Assembly: GCA_948474755.1 (NCBI GenBank)
Contig: CAOLHI010000389.1
Span: 248,001-312,000, forward strand
Length of the DNA: 64,000 nucleotides
DNA from: Ctenosaura bakeri
Taxonomy: Eukaryota; Chordata; Lepidosauria; Squamata; Iguanidae
Direction of reading: 5' to 3'
The translations under genes and the position numbers were made by a program. How positions within the stretch are numbered: position 1 is the stretch's first letter; each line of letters opens with the position of its first letter. Positions 10,939-21,797 of this stretch are shown in pieces. The notes under the pieces were generated by a model, which worked only from the letters and a program-made list of their open reading frames with translations, ran no database searches and was not told the origin of the DNA.

Positions 10939-13015
10939 GATATCTTGGGATGCTCACAAGTAGGACATAATTGCCACTGTACCCAGTGATTGATAAGGGC
11001 ATAGTGCTTCTGATACCGGAGGTGATTTGTAGCCTTCCTGACAAGTACCTGTTAATGGCTCTAATCTCTATGATTTACCTAACCTCTTTTTAAAGCCACA
11101 ACCAATTTGTGACCGTAATTGCATCTCATAAGAACAAATTCTGCAATTTACTTATTCCTTTTGTGAAGAAGTACTTCCTTTTATCTGTTCTGAATTTATC
11201 ATCAATCTTCAGTGGTGATACCAGAGAGAAGGAAGAACATCCATTTATTTGCTCTGCCCCATGCATGATTTTATATACTTCTATCACATCTCCTCTTAGT
11301 TACTTCTTTTCCGAGGTTGTTGTTATTGTGTGCCTTCAAGTTATTACCAACTTATGGTGACCCTAAGCTAAACCTACCGTGGTATTTTTGGGCTCTGTGT
11401 GTCTGATGCACCCAAGATTGCCCAGTAGATTTCCATGGCCAAGTGGGGAATTGATCTTCAGGACTGTAGTCCAACACTCACGTTGGCTCTTTTCCAAGGT
11501 TACATACCCCAAATGTTGCATCCTGTACTCTTAGGCTTGTTCCAACTCCTTGATCATTTTGGTTGTCCTTTTCATTAGCTTTTCCAGTCTACTACATCCT
11601 TTTAAAGATGTAATAATAACCGTAAACAGTATCTCAAATGTTGTTGTGACATAGATTGGTATAAGGGTGTTACAATATTAACAGTTTTATTTTTCAATTC
11701 CTTTTCTAATTATGCACAACACTCGTCACATATGACCCAGAATTCTGTATAGCATGCAGAACTATGCTACATCAACTCATTCACCACCTCTCAGATTTAC
11801 CGTTGAGCTGCTGCAGCTCCTCTACCCTTGCCCACCATTTTGTGGCTGGTGGAGATTAGGGCAGGGGATTAAAGAAGCATCTGTCTGTTTCCTTAGATGC
11901 AAAATTTATTACATCATCCACTGGAGGCCACTGGAGGTCTATGGGGACACAGCCAAATACTTGTTCAATTTTCTCTGCTTTCTACCAAACAATGTCTGGG
12001 ACAGGCGGCTGCAGCAGGTTTGTAGTAACATGCAGGGAGGGCTTTGGTTGATGGAAGGGGAAGCGGGAAAATACTAACCTCCATAATGACACTCCTCCCG
12101 CCCCAAAATAGACTTTACAGTTTGCATGTGCATATGCCACTAACAGGATGTCAATAAGAGGGTCAGCATTTTCACTGAACTATTTAAACCAACTCCAGTC
12201 ACCGCCAGCTCTGATCTCATCAGTGTAAATAAGAAATTGGGATTTTTTTGCCCCAATAAACATCACTGTACAGTTTCTGAAACTGTAATGGTGTTTGGCA
12301 TCTTAATGCTTATTCCTCATATTTGGAGACACACTTTCAGAGCTCGTCACAATCTGTTTTTGTGTTAACTATCCCAAACAATCTGGTGTCATCAGCAAGT
12401 GTGACTATCACATTGCTTACTGCTAACTTTAAATGATTTATGAATAAGTTACAAAACACCACTCCTGATACAGATTTTTGAGGGACCTCACTATTTGAAC
12501 CCCTCCATTGCAAGGATGGCTATGTTGTTTGTCTCTGTTCTCAGTTTTTTAATCAGTTACTGAACCGTAGAAGGACCTCTCCTCTCAGCCCATACTACTG
12601 AACTTCCTCAAGAGACTGTATTTAACTGGCTGTCCAAAATGGCTTTGACAAAATCTACCACCTCACCCCATGTTTACTGACATTCTCAAAAAGACCATTT
12701 ATCTTTGCAGAAGCCATGCTGCTTCATTTTCAGCAAGACTTGTCCTTCTCAGCAGCTGATCATTTTAACTTTAAAAATGCTTTCCAGAACAGGCAGTAAG
12801 CTAACCTGATGATCATTTCCTAGGTTTCCCTGCCCCCACTAAAAAAATTAGTATTATACTGGCCACTCTCCAGGCTTCTGGTTGAGACACATGTATCTTC
12901 CTTGCATCTTCTGCAGAGTAGACAGAAAGATGAAAAGAATTCTTTTAGCTTCTGTGCTATTTCATTATCCTCCTTTGTGAACATAAAATACATATAGTCC
13001 TAATACATGTGTCTC
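10939..13015 (-). mobile_element. L3-like (CR1-clade) LINE, antisense, with two insertions
   Basis: Read on the minus strand, the order is RT region (complement of 12320-13010, e.g. CAGAAGCCATGCTGCTTC, CTGGTGTCATCAGCAAGTGT), a middle part (complement of GAAATTGGGATTTTTTTGCC at 12233), then the 3' part (complement of GTGAAGAAGTACTTCCTTTT and CCCCATGCATGATTTTATA at 11165-11290). A Sauria SINE splits it at 11308-11505. About 11715-12195 does not look like L3 and is probably a second insertion. No intact frame. Confidence 0.75.
11308..11505 (-). mobile_element. Sauria-type SINE, antisense, inserted in L3 LINE
   Basis: The tail end is GTTGTTGTTATTGTGTGCCT, then TTCAAGTTATTACCAACTTATGG (complement of the Bov-B-like tail). 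The head complement is near 11450-11500 (GATCTTCAGGACTGTAGTCCAACACTC), i.e. the tRNA-related part GAGTGTTGGACTACAGTC on the minus strand. L3 sequence resumes on both sides. Confidence 0.85.
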
Positions 13016-13729
13016 CTTCTTTGTGTTGCTGCAGACAAGTTACTGTGATGTTTTTGTTTGTGTGGGATGGAACTCCTTGTTCTGGTTCTTAAGCTGCAAA
13101 ATTATCAAAGCTGCCCTAAGGGATGAGGGAATCTCCTAGCAATATACGCATTAAAGATGATCTTGAGGGTTAAGTCTACAATGCATAGCAGTCACAAGCC
13201 TTTATACATTGCCCTTTCCCCCCTTATTTCATCCTGCCGCTTTTGGCCAGGTCTTGTTGTGATTAAAACAGTTGGAGTCTTAAAATTAGTAGATAAACAA
13301 GGAAGCACCTGCAGGAATCACTTCAAATTTTTTTGGCTATATTGGTCTGATCCCAAACAGAACATGCAAAATCTTTTCAAGATGTTACAGTGGTAAACTG
13401 AGTTTTTCCAGCCCTGACGCTTTGTTTGCATGTTAGAGTCTGGGGTACGCTATACTTTGAGGATTGCTACCTTTGAGGATTTTAATAGATGATGCCTTGT
13501 CTGCAGCTCCGTTAGCAGTTCAACAAACTCTGTCCTCATATACAGAGACATTTTGGCACAGAAAAGCAAGATGAGTTTCCTACTTGCTATGAAGTGTAAA
13601 AAGAATGCCCAACCGATTCATCTTTTTCTTCCTTCCTTCCTTCCTTTCCATCTGATGAGTGACATGATTGTTTTCCCTGAACATGCTTTTCAACGTCAGC
13701 AAAAATCAGCTATATTTTCTGTATGCCAG

Positions 13730-13860
13730 GAGTCAGTAGCTCAGTAGTTGAGCTTGTGTTTTGCCTGTAGAAGGTCTGCATTCAGTCTTCAGAATCTTCA
13801 GTTTAATGGAACTCTTGTAGCACATAACTAGGGAGTCCTCTGGCAGAGTACAGTCCTCCA
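13730..13860 (+). mobile_element. tRNA-related SINE remnant
   Basis: AGTAGCTCAGTAGTTGAGCT and TTTGCCTGTAGAAGGTCTGC resemble the tRNA-like head of a common reptile SINE (GTAGCTCAGTGG...GCATGCAGAAGGTC). The rest is eroded. Confidence 0.5.
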
Positions 13861-14300
13861 TCCAGATTCACAAGTTTGACCTTCCCCAATTTAATTATTC
13901 ACAAGTGTGTGTGTCTCCCCCTCCCATACTCCTCCTCCCATCCCCATGCATTTTGCCCCAGTGGGGAGAACTCACACCAAGGCAAAATTGAAGGGATCCA
14001 AGGGGAAGACTTGTGCAAGCCTTTCTTTTCCCCTCTGGAGCTCCTCTACTTCCCCTTCCCATGCAAAATGGAGGAGAATAGGGGCTGGGGGAAGGCTCAC
14101 CTGGGTTCTCCACTCTGGGAGCAAAATGCGCAGAAATGGGAGGGGGAGCCCTCTCTCACCCATCCCCCATTCTCTTCCATTTTGCATGGGAATGGAAGGG
14201 GGAATCCCAGAAAGGAATGGTAGGGAGAGCAGGGGGAATTATTTGCGGTTTTTCCACTTTCATAATTGTTTTGAGCCCTGAACCCTTGCGAAAGTGAGGA
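13860..14300. repeat. Tigger-like MITE, divergent copy
   Basis: Contains the inner motifs GACCTTCCCCAATTTAATTATTC and TTATTTGCGGTTTTTCCAC of the same family, with two inverted CCCATGCAAAATGGA / TCCATTTTGCATGGG segments between (14059-14073 and 14176-14190). Termini are eroded. Confidence 0.55.
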
Positions 14301-15003
14301 GCCACTTTAATATAGTAGCTTCTCATGTTTTGTATCAGGCTGTTGTTGTGTAGTTGAGGGCAAGGAGACACAAGGTAAATCTGGTCTGCGGCTGTTAAAG
14401 CATAGATAAGGCTGTTAAGGCATAGCTCAGTGGACAGTGGACCACCTGATTTAGAGGTTTTTATAGGCATCATAAAGTATAACGATCTGCTCAGGCTCAT
14501 GGATGCAAAGAAGAATCTGGCTTGTGTTGCTGGTCTCCTGGTAGCTCTTTTCAGTTTGGCCAAAGCTAGATGGCAATGCTCTAGTTAGAGTCTCACCTAA
14601 CATCCTTCAGGCCACCTGTACAAAACCTGTGGGCTGAAGTTTTAATGCCCAGTGTAATAACCAAAACTGGAAGTATGAATTATTCATTGTAAATGGAACA
14701 ATATCTTTGCACAACCACTCAGACCTCCTCCAGAGTCTGCATGGGTTTCTAGGGGGTTTCTGACAATGATTCAAGTTGCTGGTTTGGCTTTATAAAGCCA
14801 TGTTAAAACCCTTCAAAAATTGTCCATTTCTTTTATGTTTTATGTGTCCTTGTGAAAAGTATAGTCTGTTCAACACATACATAACAGAGACCAAAAGAAT
14901 GCAATCTGATAGAAATGGAGAATATACTGGTTAAAAAACAGCTGTCTGCAATGTTTGCAGCTCTGCTGACGTCCTTAATTGGAGAATACTCTGGATAATG
15001 TAG

Positions 15004-15240
15004 AACTAATGTGGTAGAGTGATTTGACCATTGGTCTAAGACTCTAGAGACCAGGGTTCACATCCTCACTCAACCACGGATACCCACTGAGTAATCTTAA
15101 GGCAATTCACGCTCTCTCAGCTTCAGGGGAGGGCAAAGGCAAACCCCCTCTGAACAAATCTTGCCAAGAAAACTCTGTGATATGTTCTCCTTAGGGTTGC
15201 CATAACTCAGAAATGACTTGAAGGCACGCAACAACATGAC
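15004..15240 (+). mobile_element. Sauria-type SINE (full length)
   Basis: tRNA-derived head with a B-box-like AGGGTTCACATCC, the middle block AGGCAAACCCCCTCTGAACA, and the tail GGGTTGCCATAACTCAGAAATG followed by ACTTGAAGGCACGCAACAACA. The tail matches the Bov-B 3' end, which is how this SINE family is thought to borrow RTE machinery. Lies about 270 bp upstream of the FBLN5 EGF4 exon. Confidence 0.88.
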
Positions 15241-15512
15241 AATGGTAAATGGTGTTACAGTGTTTTTTATTTTAATTTTTAAAAAGTGTATTTTTTATTT
15301 TATTATATTTAAGTAAGTTGTTGCCCTGCAATATGACAAAATGAAAATATAATTAAATACAGTCCTGTCAGTGTTATAGATAGGATATTCTGCTTATTTA
15401 GTCTCTCTTTTTTTTAAAAGGTTCCTCTTTAAAACTGCTTGCTTTGATTGTCTTTAAATATGAATTGAAAAATGTAAGAATTGATATTGATATAAATACT
15501 TGTTTCCCACAG

Positions 15513-15632
15513 ATGTGAATGAATGTACAACTAACAATCCTTGTGTACAAAACTGTGTCAACACCTATGGATCATTTCTTTGCCGCTGTGACCCTGGTTA
15601 TGAATTGGAGGCTGATGGCATTAGTTGTACTG
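15513..15632 (+). CDS. FBLN5: FBLN5 exon, EGF-like domain 4
   Basis: Encodes 40 residues, DVNEC through [18 protein letters not shown] to GISCT, the fourth EGF module of fibulin-5. The acceptor ends TTTCCCACAG before 15513; the donor is GTAATT at 15633, phase 1 to 1. The module matches the human length exactly by eye. It is followed by a 4 kb intron with no other exon-like sequence. Confidence 0.96.
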
Positions 15633-17036
15633 GTAATTAAAAACTATGGGTCATGATTATCTTGGATTTTGGAAGGGAAAGATCCACTTCTCCACATGTA
15701 CGTCATCATTATATGTCATAGTCATTACTTGGAAGGTGACAGTTAAAAATCCCACAAGACTACAATGAGATTCTCCTGTTACAATTAGTCATGTAGACAA
15801 AACAGAAGGGCTGGTATTTCTGCTAGTGGCAACCTGTTCAAGTAATAGCCAAATACTAAATCTTATGTTTAAAAAAATCTCAACTGAGGCAATCTTCCAG
15901 AGACAAATTTTGCTCCATAACCATTCTTTTGAAATTGCAGATATGTGGTGTGATTCAAGATAGCAGCAGCCACAGCAATAGTACAAAATAGCCAGTGACG
16001 GTTGTTACCGTCATCAGCTTGGTGGTCAGCAAAGCCTTAAAAAATAAACAGTCAGAAGTAAAATAATACATTTGAGAATTTGGTTGAGTGAACATTTTCT
16101 ATGTATCCAACAGCAATTGTAAATAGAGTGCAGAAAGCACACTTCAGTTCTGAACAGTAAGGTTATTACAAATTCCAGGACCATTTTAAAGAATGTTTTA
16201 TTTGAGCTGACATTTGTGGGTCAGGATTTTCAACAGATTTATAAATCAATGTGCTTCTTTTATGTACATTTTCAGAATATTCATAACCTCTCAGCAATCC
16301 AAGAGAGGATAAGATGGACAGAGGTCCCCTGAAGTGGGTGTTCTGGAAGCAGGCATGGACGGGACGGAGATGGCCCTGGGTCTGCTGGATCTAAACCCTG
16401 CCATCCACTAAGGAGCAATGGTTTAGTGGAGCTGGGACTAAAAGTCAAAACTCTGGAATTTTTAAATTAGCTAAACTATAACATTATTTGTCAGACTTAA
16501 AGCTCCATTAGTTTATATGGAATATACTTTCAAACAAATGTGTTCAAGACTGTGGCCATGCGTATTTTAACATCTCAGGTGCCCCTTGACAGCAAAACTT
16601 TAGTTGTACTTTAGGCCTGACCCTGTCGTTGGGTAGAGTGATGTACATCAGGCAGCAAATATTAGGGACTGGTAGACTTCTATCCATTCCTTCTTAGCTT
16701 CCACTCACTGCCACTCTCATGCTTCTAAGCTGGTAGCCCAGAAGCCATGTTGTTTGTTGCTGGCCTGACCTATCTGTATGTGTCATCTTAGGTGGTGACA
16801 CTAGTCTGGAGCATGCATGCAAGTACAGAGCATGGTAGTCCAGTGGCCTAATTACCCCCAAGAAGTCATGGGAGAAAGAGCCAAATTATGGAATTTCTGC
16901 CGCTCCACCTCTGCTCTCTTTCCACCAGCAAGCAAATATCTTTTTATGTAGACAGGCGTTTGGCTCTTAACTTACTGTGGCAGGTCTGTTAAAAAGCATG
17001 TTATGCTTTTATGAGAGCAGGCATGGGGTAGTGGTT

Positions 17037-17105
17037 AGAAGGAAGGAAGGAAGGACAGACGGACGGACAGAAGGAAGGAAGGAAGGACGAACGGATGGAA
17101 GGAAA
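17037..17105 (+). repeat. (GGAA)n/(GGAC)n microsatellite
   Basis: GAAGGAAGGAAGGACAGACGGACGGACAG and on; period 4 with interruptions. The open frames across it are repeat artefacts. Confidence 0.9.
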
Positions 17106-18335
17106 GAAAAGCAGGGCTGGCAAGGCAATAGAGAAGACCCTGCCCTAAAAGCACTCTGACCATAGGCCCCTTAACCCCAGTGCACCTCTGCTTGCCTTTG
17201 CCTATTGACTCACAGATAAGTGTTGTTAGAAAAGGTGCTGACCAAGTGAGCAGACAGAGAAACTGCCAGGATAGCACAAATACACTCCAGAAGACTTCAC
17301 GTTGTGCATATCATCTTGTTTGTCTGGACTGCAATCGAGATTCATTGAACGGTCCCAGATTTTGGAGAATCGAGAATATATGCTGTGTGTAAACGTGAGC
17401 TGTTGTTCACCCCCTCTGCTAGCATGCCACCTCTGATGCTACCTCTGGTGTATTGGTGAAGGACACTGTTCTTTTAATAGCCCTGAAGTAACAGTCAACT
17501 GCATCAGGTAGCCAGATGTGTTGTGCGTACCTTGATAAACTACAGTTTCCCTGACTTTTCACAGTTGAGCTAATGAAGAGTATACAAATATGTTGGGGGT
17601 AGTGATTATAATGACAGCAGTCAATGATTTCAGCCATATGGCTGCAATAAAGATGATGTGATGTAGTTAGTGCTTTTATGTTTGTTTCAGCTTTAGCACT
17701 TTAAGCATTTGGTTTAATTTGAAAATGATTAGTTAAGCCTGTTTGTGTTCTGAAAAGGTCCCTTGTGCCTAGTTAACTGAGAGAGTCCACTCAGGCTCTT
17801 GAAAAAAAATAAATCTTCTCCTGGAGATGCAATACTGCCTTGCTGACAGTAAAAAGAGCATATGGTATGTGAGGACAGGATGCAGTGGGGCAGGGTAGCA
17901 CCAATTAGGTCAGTTTTTAAAAGGAAATCAACACTGAAGAGCCAACTTTGGGTACAGCTGCCTTCTGTCTTGGTCTTAATCTCCCCACAGTAGCATTTTT
18001 TCTGTTATTTTGCACTGTCTCAAGAGTACACGTATCTCCTCCCAAACAGTTGCTTTTGGAACACAATCTAAGGATCAGCCTATGAATTTTCTTAATTTAG
18101 TACAGAATAACTGTGATCATTACTAGCTATGTTCTTTGGTCCAGAATCTGACTTCATTTAATATTTGAAGGAAATACAGAAAGAAGTAAGAAGTGAAGAG
18201 TGTTGGGACTAAACTTAGGGGCTAAGCCCAAATTTTGACATGATTGTTCTTGCTGTTATGCCTAAAATGGCTAGGCATTACACAATTTCTCTTTTTAAAA
18301 AAGTCACATGCATTTGTTCATATGTTTACAATCAT

Positions 18336-18363
18336 CTGTCTGTCTGTCTGTCTGTCTGTCTGT
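18336..18363 (+). repeat. (TGTC)n microsatellite
   Basis: Seven or so perfect TGTC units in the intron between the EGF4 and EGF5 exons. Confidence 0.9.
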
Positions 18364-19005
18364 TTTAATCTACCTGTCTCTTTTGTGCCAGCCCAATAGG
18401 AGAATAAGGATTTAATTAAAGTTACACTCTTGGCTACAGCAACTCCAGCATAGTATGTTAATAAATATTAACTTATGTAGAAAGAGTGAGTTTCCGTATG
18501 TTTAGTTTTTTTGTTACTGGGATATAAACTTCTGCTAATCAGGCTTAGGTCCAGGAGGCTGAGGTTAATCCTCTTGACTATCTCTATCCTCCCATTGTTG
18601 TCAAGAGATACCAGGGTATAAAGCAGCTTGCCTTCTCTTCAGCTTGACCTTGTGCTAGAAGGGCTTCGGTTCTATAAACTTTTGAGGAACTAAGAGTTTT
18701 GTACATGTTTTCCTCAGATGGATCACACAAAATGCATTTAAATCTGGTTTTAATCAAAAGTTTTGGAAGATTGCTTCATCATCCTCATGTTGTGAAATAC
18801 TTTGTTGGCCTAGCATGGTAATGTGACTAGTCATATTTTATAGTCATATTTTATACAACCCAATTCTAATATGAGGATGGGAGGGGGAGGGTCTACCCTG
18901 GCACAAGAAGATTTCAGAATATTTCATTAAAGAAAAGGGTTCTTTGGGAAGGCAGGCTCCCAGGATGGGCTCAGGTGATCATACAAGGTCATGAAACTTC
19001 AGATG

Positions 19006-19200
19006 TGAGACAAGGTCTAAATACCCTGAAGGCACCAGATCCTGTCTGTTCTTAGAAGGTAAGCAGGGTCAGTACCTAGATGGCAAACCAACTCTGAGTA
19101 TTTCCTACCTAAGAAAACCCTATGAAATTCATAAGGGTCACCCTAAGTCAAGAAGTGACTTGAAGGCATGCATGCATGCGCGCGCACACACAGACAAGGT
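19006..19200 (+). mobile_element. 5S rRNA-derived SINE (internal deletion)
   Basis: Head CCAGATCCTGTCTGTTCTTAG, then AAGGTAAGCAGGGTCAGTAC. The distal 5S part is missing and the copy jumps to the body (CTCTGAGTATTTCCTACCTA) and tail (AGTCAAGAAGTGACTTGAAGG). It ends in an alternating GCAT/GC/AC run (19169-19195). Confidence 0.8.
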
Positions 19201-19339
19201 GGAGAAACACTGAAGAAGAAGAGCAGCATGCACTTGCCACATAAAACTAGGAATTCAGGAAAGCATTTATGGTGGGACACATGTATGAGGTCATTATTCT
19301 GACTGACAGAAAATGGCACATTCTATTTATGTAGGAAAT

Positions 19340-19448
19340 GCACAGCCCTCTGGATGTTGTTGGACTGCAGTTCCCAGCCTTCCTCATCATTGACTGTGCT
19401 AGATAGGGTTGCCGGAAATTACAGTTCAGCAACTTCTGGAGGGCTGCA
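19340..19448. repeat. Palindromic 'TTGGACTGCAGTTCC' MITE
   Basis: CAGCCCTCTGGATGTTGTTG GACTGCAG at the left; the right side reads TTACAGTTCAGCAACTTCTG, GAGGGCTG, an inverted counterpart. Common reptile fold-back repeat of the type CTCCAGATGTTGTTGGACTACAACTCC. A second copy is at 37016-37133 and a third at 39645-39745. Confidence 0.7.
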
Positions 19449-19623
19449 TAATTCCCACCCGTGTATTAGGGCAGTTCCTGAAAAGTCAGAACAATCATAA
19501 TGCTAGTCTTATAGGAGATGATAGGAAATAAATATGGACTGAAACACTTATCTGTGTTGGCTGTAACAATCAAAGAACCTATTATGAATGTATTATTAAC
19601 CATTTCTATTTTAAAATTTGCAG

Positions 19624-19743
19624 ATATGGATGAATGTAGCTTTTCAGAATTTCTTTGTCAGCATGAATGTGTCAATCAGCCAGGCAGCTACTACTGCTTT
19701 TGCCCCACTGGCTATGTTCTTCTTGATGATACTCGATGCCAGG
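19624..19743 (+). CDS. FBLN5: FBLN5 exon, EGF-like domain 5
   Basis: Encodes 40 residues, DMDECSFSEFLCQHEC through CVNQPGSYYCFCPTGY to DDTRCQ. This is the fifth EGF module. It appears one residue shorter than the human module in the loop before the sixth cysteine (human has an extra Ser before the Cys), with all six cysteines kept. The acceptor is AAATTTGCAG before 19624, with a weak pyrimidine tract. The donor is GTAAGA at 19744. The intron that follows is 12.2 kb and hosts the DIRS and Bov-B elements. Confidence 0.95.
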
Positions 19744-20478
19744 GTAAGAATATTTTACCAACTGTATTTTAAAAACAAACAAACAGAAGATACATTAGGC
19801 ATTTTTCAAGAAAGAAAAAATGATGAAGAGAGCAAAATATTATCACACTTTGCACCATAAAATCTAAGAAACGGCACAATTTGTATTGTAAGAAATACAT
19901 GTTTGGAGCTGTTGTGCAACTATGTGAGCAGTATCATTAAAACTAATGGGCTTTCTGGCATAAGCAACCATTCTTCTGTGGAGTTAAAGGTTACACAACA
20001 GGTCCCATGCCAATCCCTTTTTCTATTCCAACTGTGAAATGGCAAACGTCCCAAATAATTTGATAGAAAAAGTTGACTCTGTGTTTAAACATGGTCTTGT
20101 TTACTACCAAGCTGTGGACATCTGTGAAAGCACTGAAGTACTTTAGCAAGTAACCAAGTTTCAAGTCTAGGAGACTGTTCTTTCCCTCTGGCAAGTGTAA
20201 CTAAAAAGAGGTGTTGACTGACTTACTATTGGCAGAGCTAAGCTGTTGTTCTGCAGCTTCCTTTTCAGTAGGTTTTTCTTCCCTTGTATTCTATACAGAA
20301 ATTTAAGCTGAATATCAATATAAAGTGTTCTTACTTAAATATCTTTTTGCGTTTGTACGCCAGATGTTTCCAATTCTCCTTCCTGCCAAAATGTCAAGAC
20401 CAGCAAGTCTTCTTCCTTTCCTTGTTTGAAAAGAAACGGACTCCATATAGATAAGGCTGGCCCTGTCGTTAGTCAGAG

Positions 20479-20654
20479 GCCATTTCTTCACTACACTCTT
20501 ATAGCGCAATTATTCCACTTTCAACATCCTATGGAATCCTGGAGTTTGCAGTTTTGGGAGGGGCCAGGCGGCCCCTCTCGAAACTGCAAACCCCAGGATT
20601 CCATAGGATGTTGAAAGTGGAATAATCGCGCTATAAGAATGTAGTGCGGAAAAG
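20479..20654. repeat. Palindromic MITE (GCCATTTC family)
   Basis: GCCATTTCTTCACTACACTC, CTTATAGCGCAATTATTCCA, a central GGGAGGGGCCAGGCGGCCCC turn, then the inverted half ending GCGGAAAAG. The arms of about 85 bp are strongly complementary. The flanks TCAGAG and TCAAGAG are imperfect. Confidence 0.82.
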
Positions 20655-21109
20655 TCAAGAGTGAGGTGACCAACTCAAATACTATGGGGGAAGCAGTAGC
20701 ATCTTCCTGGCTTTTTCTCTTGAACCCCATAGCTGTTTCCTCTTTCCTAAAAGAGAGATCTATGTAAGTCTATGTACATCCTGTTGTGGGGCCCCTAAAT
20801 TAGCCTGCTGTATCAGGTGTAGTAGAAGACACTATCCCATCTGCAGTGGTAACATAAGATTCAGTGGCTGCTCCACTCAGATCTGTACATCGACTGGAGA
20901 TGAGAGATCACCATGTCCTTTGCCTCAAGTGGTGAAATGTCTTGGGCCAGCCTGGTAAGTCATTACAATAGCTGCAAGTCTTAAAACAAATGAGCACAGG
21001 TTTAATTCTGTAGACAATCTATTGCACATGCAAGGACATGACAAGATGCAGAAACATTAGTATGAACCCAATGATGAAATGTACAGCCTCAGTCACAGAA
21101 GCGGTTGCT

Positions 21110-21358
21110 GGTTTGTATTTTATTTTTATTTATTTATTTGTATCCCGCCTTTCCATATGGATTGAGGCGGTGAACAACTTACAAATAGCATGTATTTCGA
21201 AACATTTCTATACATGCCCCCAACAAGCTGGGTACTCATTTTACCAACCTGCGAAAGGATGGAAGGCTGAGTCAACCTTGGAGCCTGGCAGGATCGAACT
21301 CACAACCTTGTGGCTTGCAGTACTGGCATTTAACCACTGCACCACCAGGGCTCCTGGT
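21110..21358 (-). mobile_element. tRNA-derived SINE with L2-like tail, antisense
   Basis: On the minus strand it begins with a tRNA-like head: GCCCTGGTGGTGCAGTGG (A-box-like) and GGTTGTGAGTTCGATCC (B box). The body ends ACCGCCTCAATCC ... GGCGGGATACAAATAAAT with an (AAAT)n tail. The last segment matches the L2-like tail at 8277-8320 in this window. It ends about 110 bp before the DIRS element. Confidence 0.82.
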
Positions 21359-21467
21359 GTACATATGATGTACATTCTAGACTGGCCATTTTATATGTTG
21401 TATGTACATTTACACAATAAACATGGAATAAACCAGTATGAACGAGCCTTGTCAGAGTGATCTTACA

Positions 21468-21640
21468 TTCTTCTTTGTGGTCTCTGTGCCTTCATACACT
21501 AGGAGCTTTAGCGCCTGCGCGGTAGCGTTCGGAAACTTCTAGAGCTTGTTCGCTTGGCGGGAACCCCTCCCCCACGCCGGTACTGCGCATGCTCCTCCCG
21601 CCGAGCAACGGTCTCTCCTCAGTTCTTTCTCGTCCGCCGT
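21468..21640 (+). repeat. DIRS left inverted terminal repeat
   Basis: Inverted match to the right repeat. From 21493 (CATACACTAGG) to 21626 (CTCAGTTCT) I see no difference from the complement of the right repeat, about 134 bp. Similarity continues with a small gap to the CGTCCGCCGT stretch near 21640. It begins TTC then TTCTTTGTGG; its outer tail is shorter than the right one by about 30 bp. CpG-rich and likely to hold the promoter, since Gag begins about 150 bp downstream. No TATA box is evident. Confidence 0.92.
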
Positions 21641-21797
21641 CGCGTACGGAAGGTTCTTTGGTTTGTTCCTCTCACTTTTGTGCTTGGCTTGCTGTTTCAC
21701 GGTTTTACGGACTTTTGGACTGTCTCTGACCTCTCTTTCGGACTCCCCATTCGGCTTTTGGTCTTTCGGATTTTCGCAGTTTGGCGTTCTTCGTCTT

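Larger units (their letters stand above)
15640..18990. other. FBLN5 intron between EGF4 and EGF5 exons, mostly featureless
   Basis: Apart from the two tetranucleotide microsatellites listed, I recognise no repeat family or exon. Confidence 0.45.

Noticed and set aside
13876..14281. Frames of 115-135 codons on both strands.
   Set aside because: They translate a GC-rich MITE with inverted segments; both strands read similarly because of the inverted repeats.
15004..15100. A tRNA gene at the head of the SINE.
   Set aside because: No cloverleaf can be drawn with proper acceptor pairing; it continues into a SINE body.
17037..17105. Possible CRISPR-like or minisatellite array.
   Set aside because: Simple tetranucleotide repeat without spacers.
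21546..21797. The Gag frame extends 84 codons upstream, into the left terminal repeat.
   Set aside because: The only start there is TTG, and the translation is hydrophobic with no DIRS Gag similarity; the conserved Cys/His region follows the ATG at 21798.
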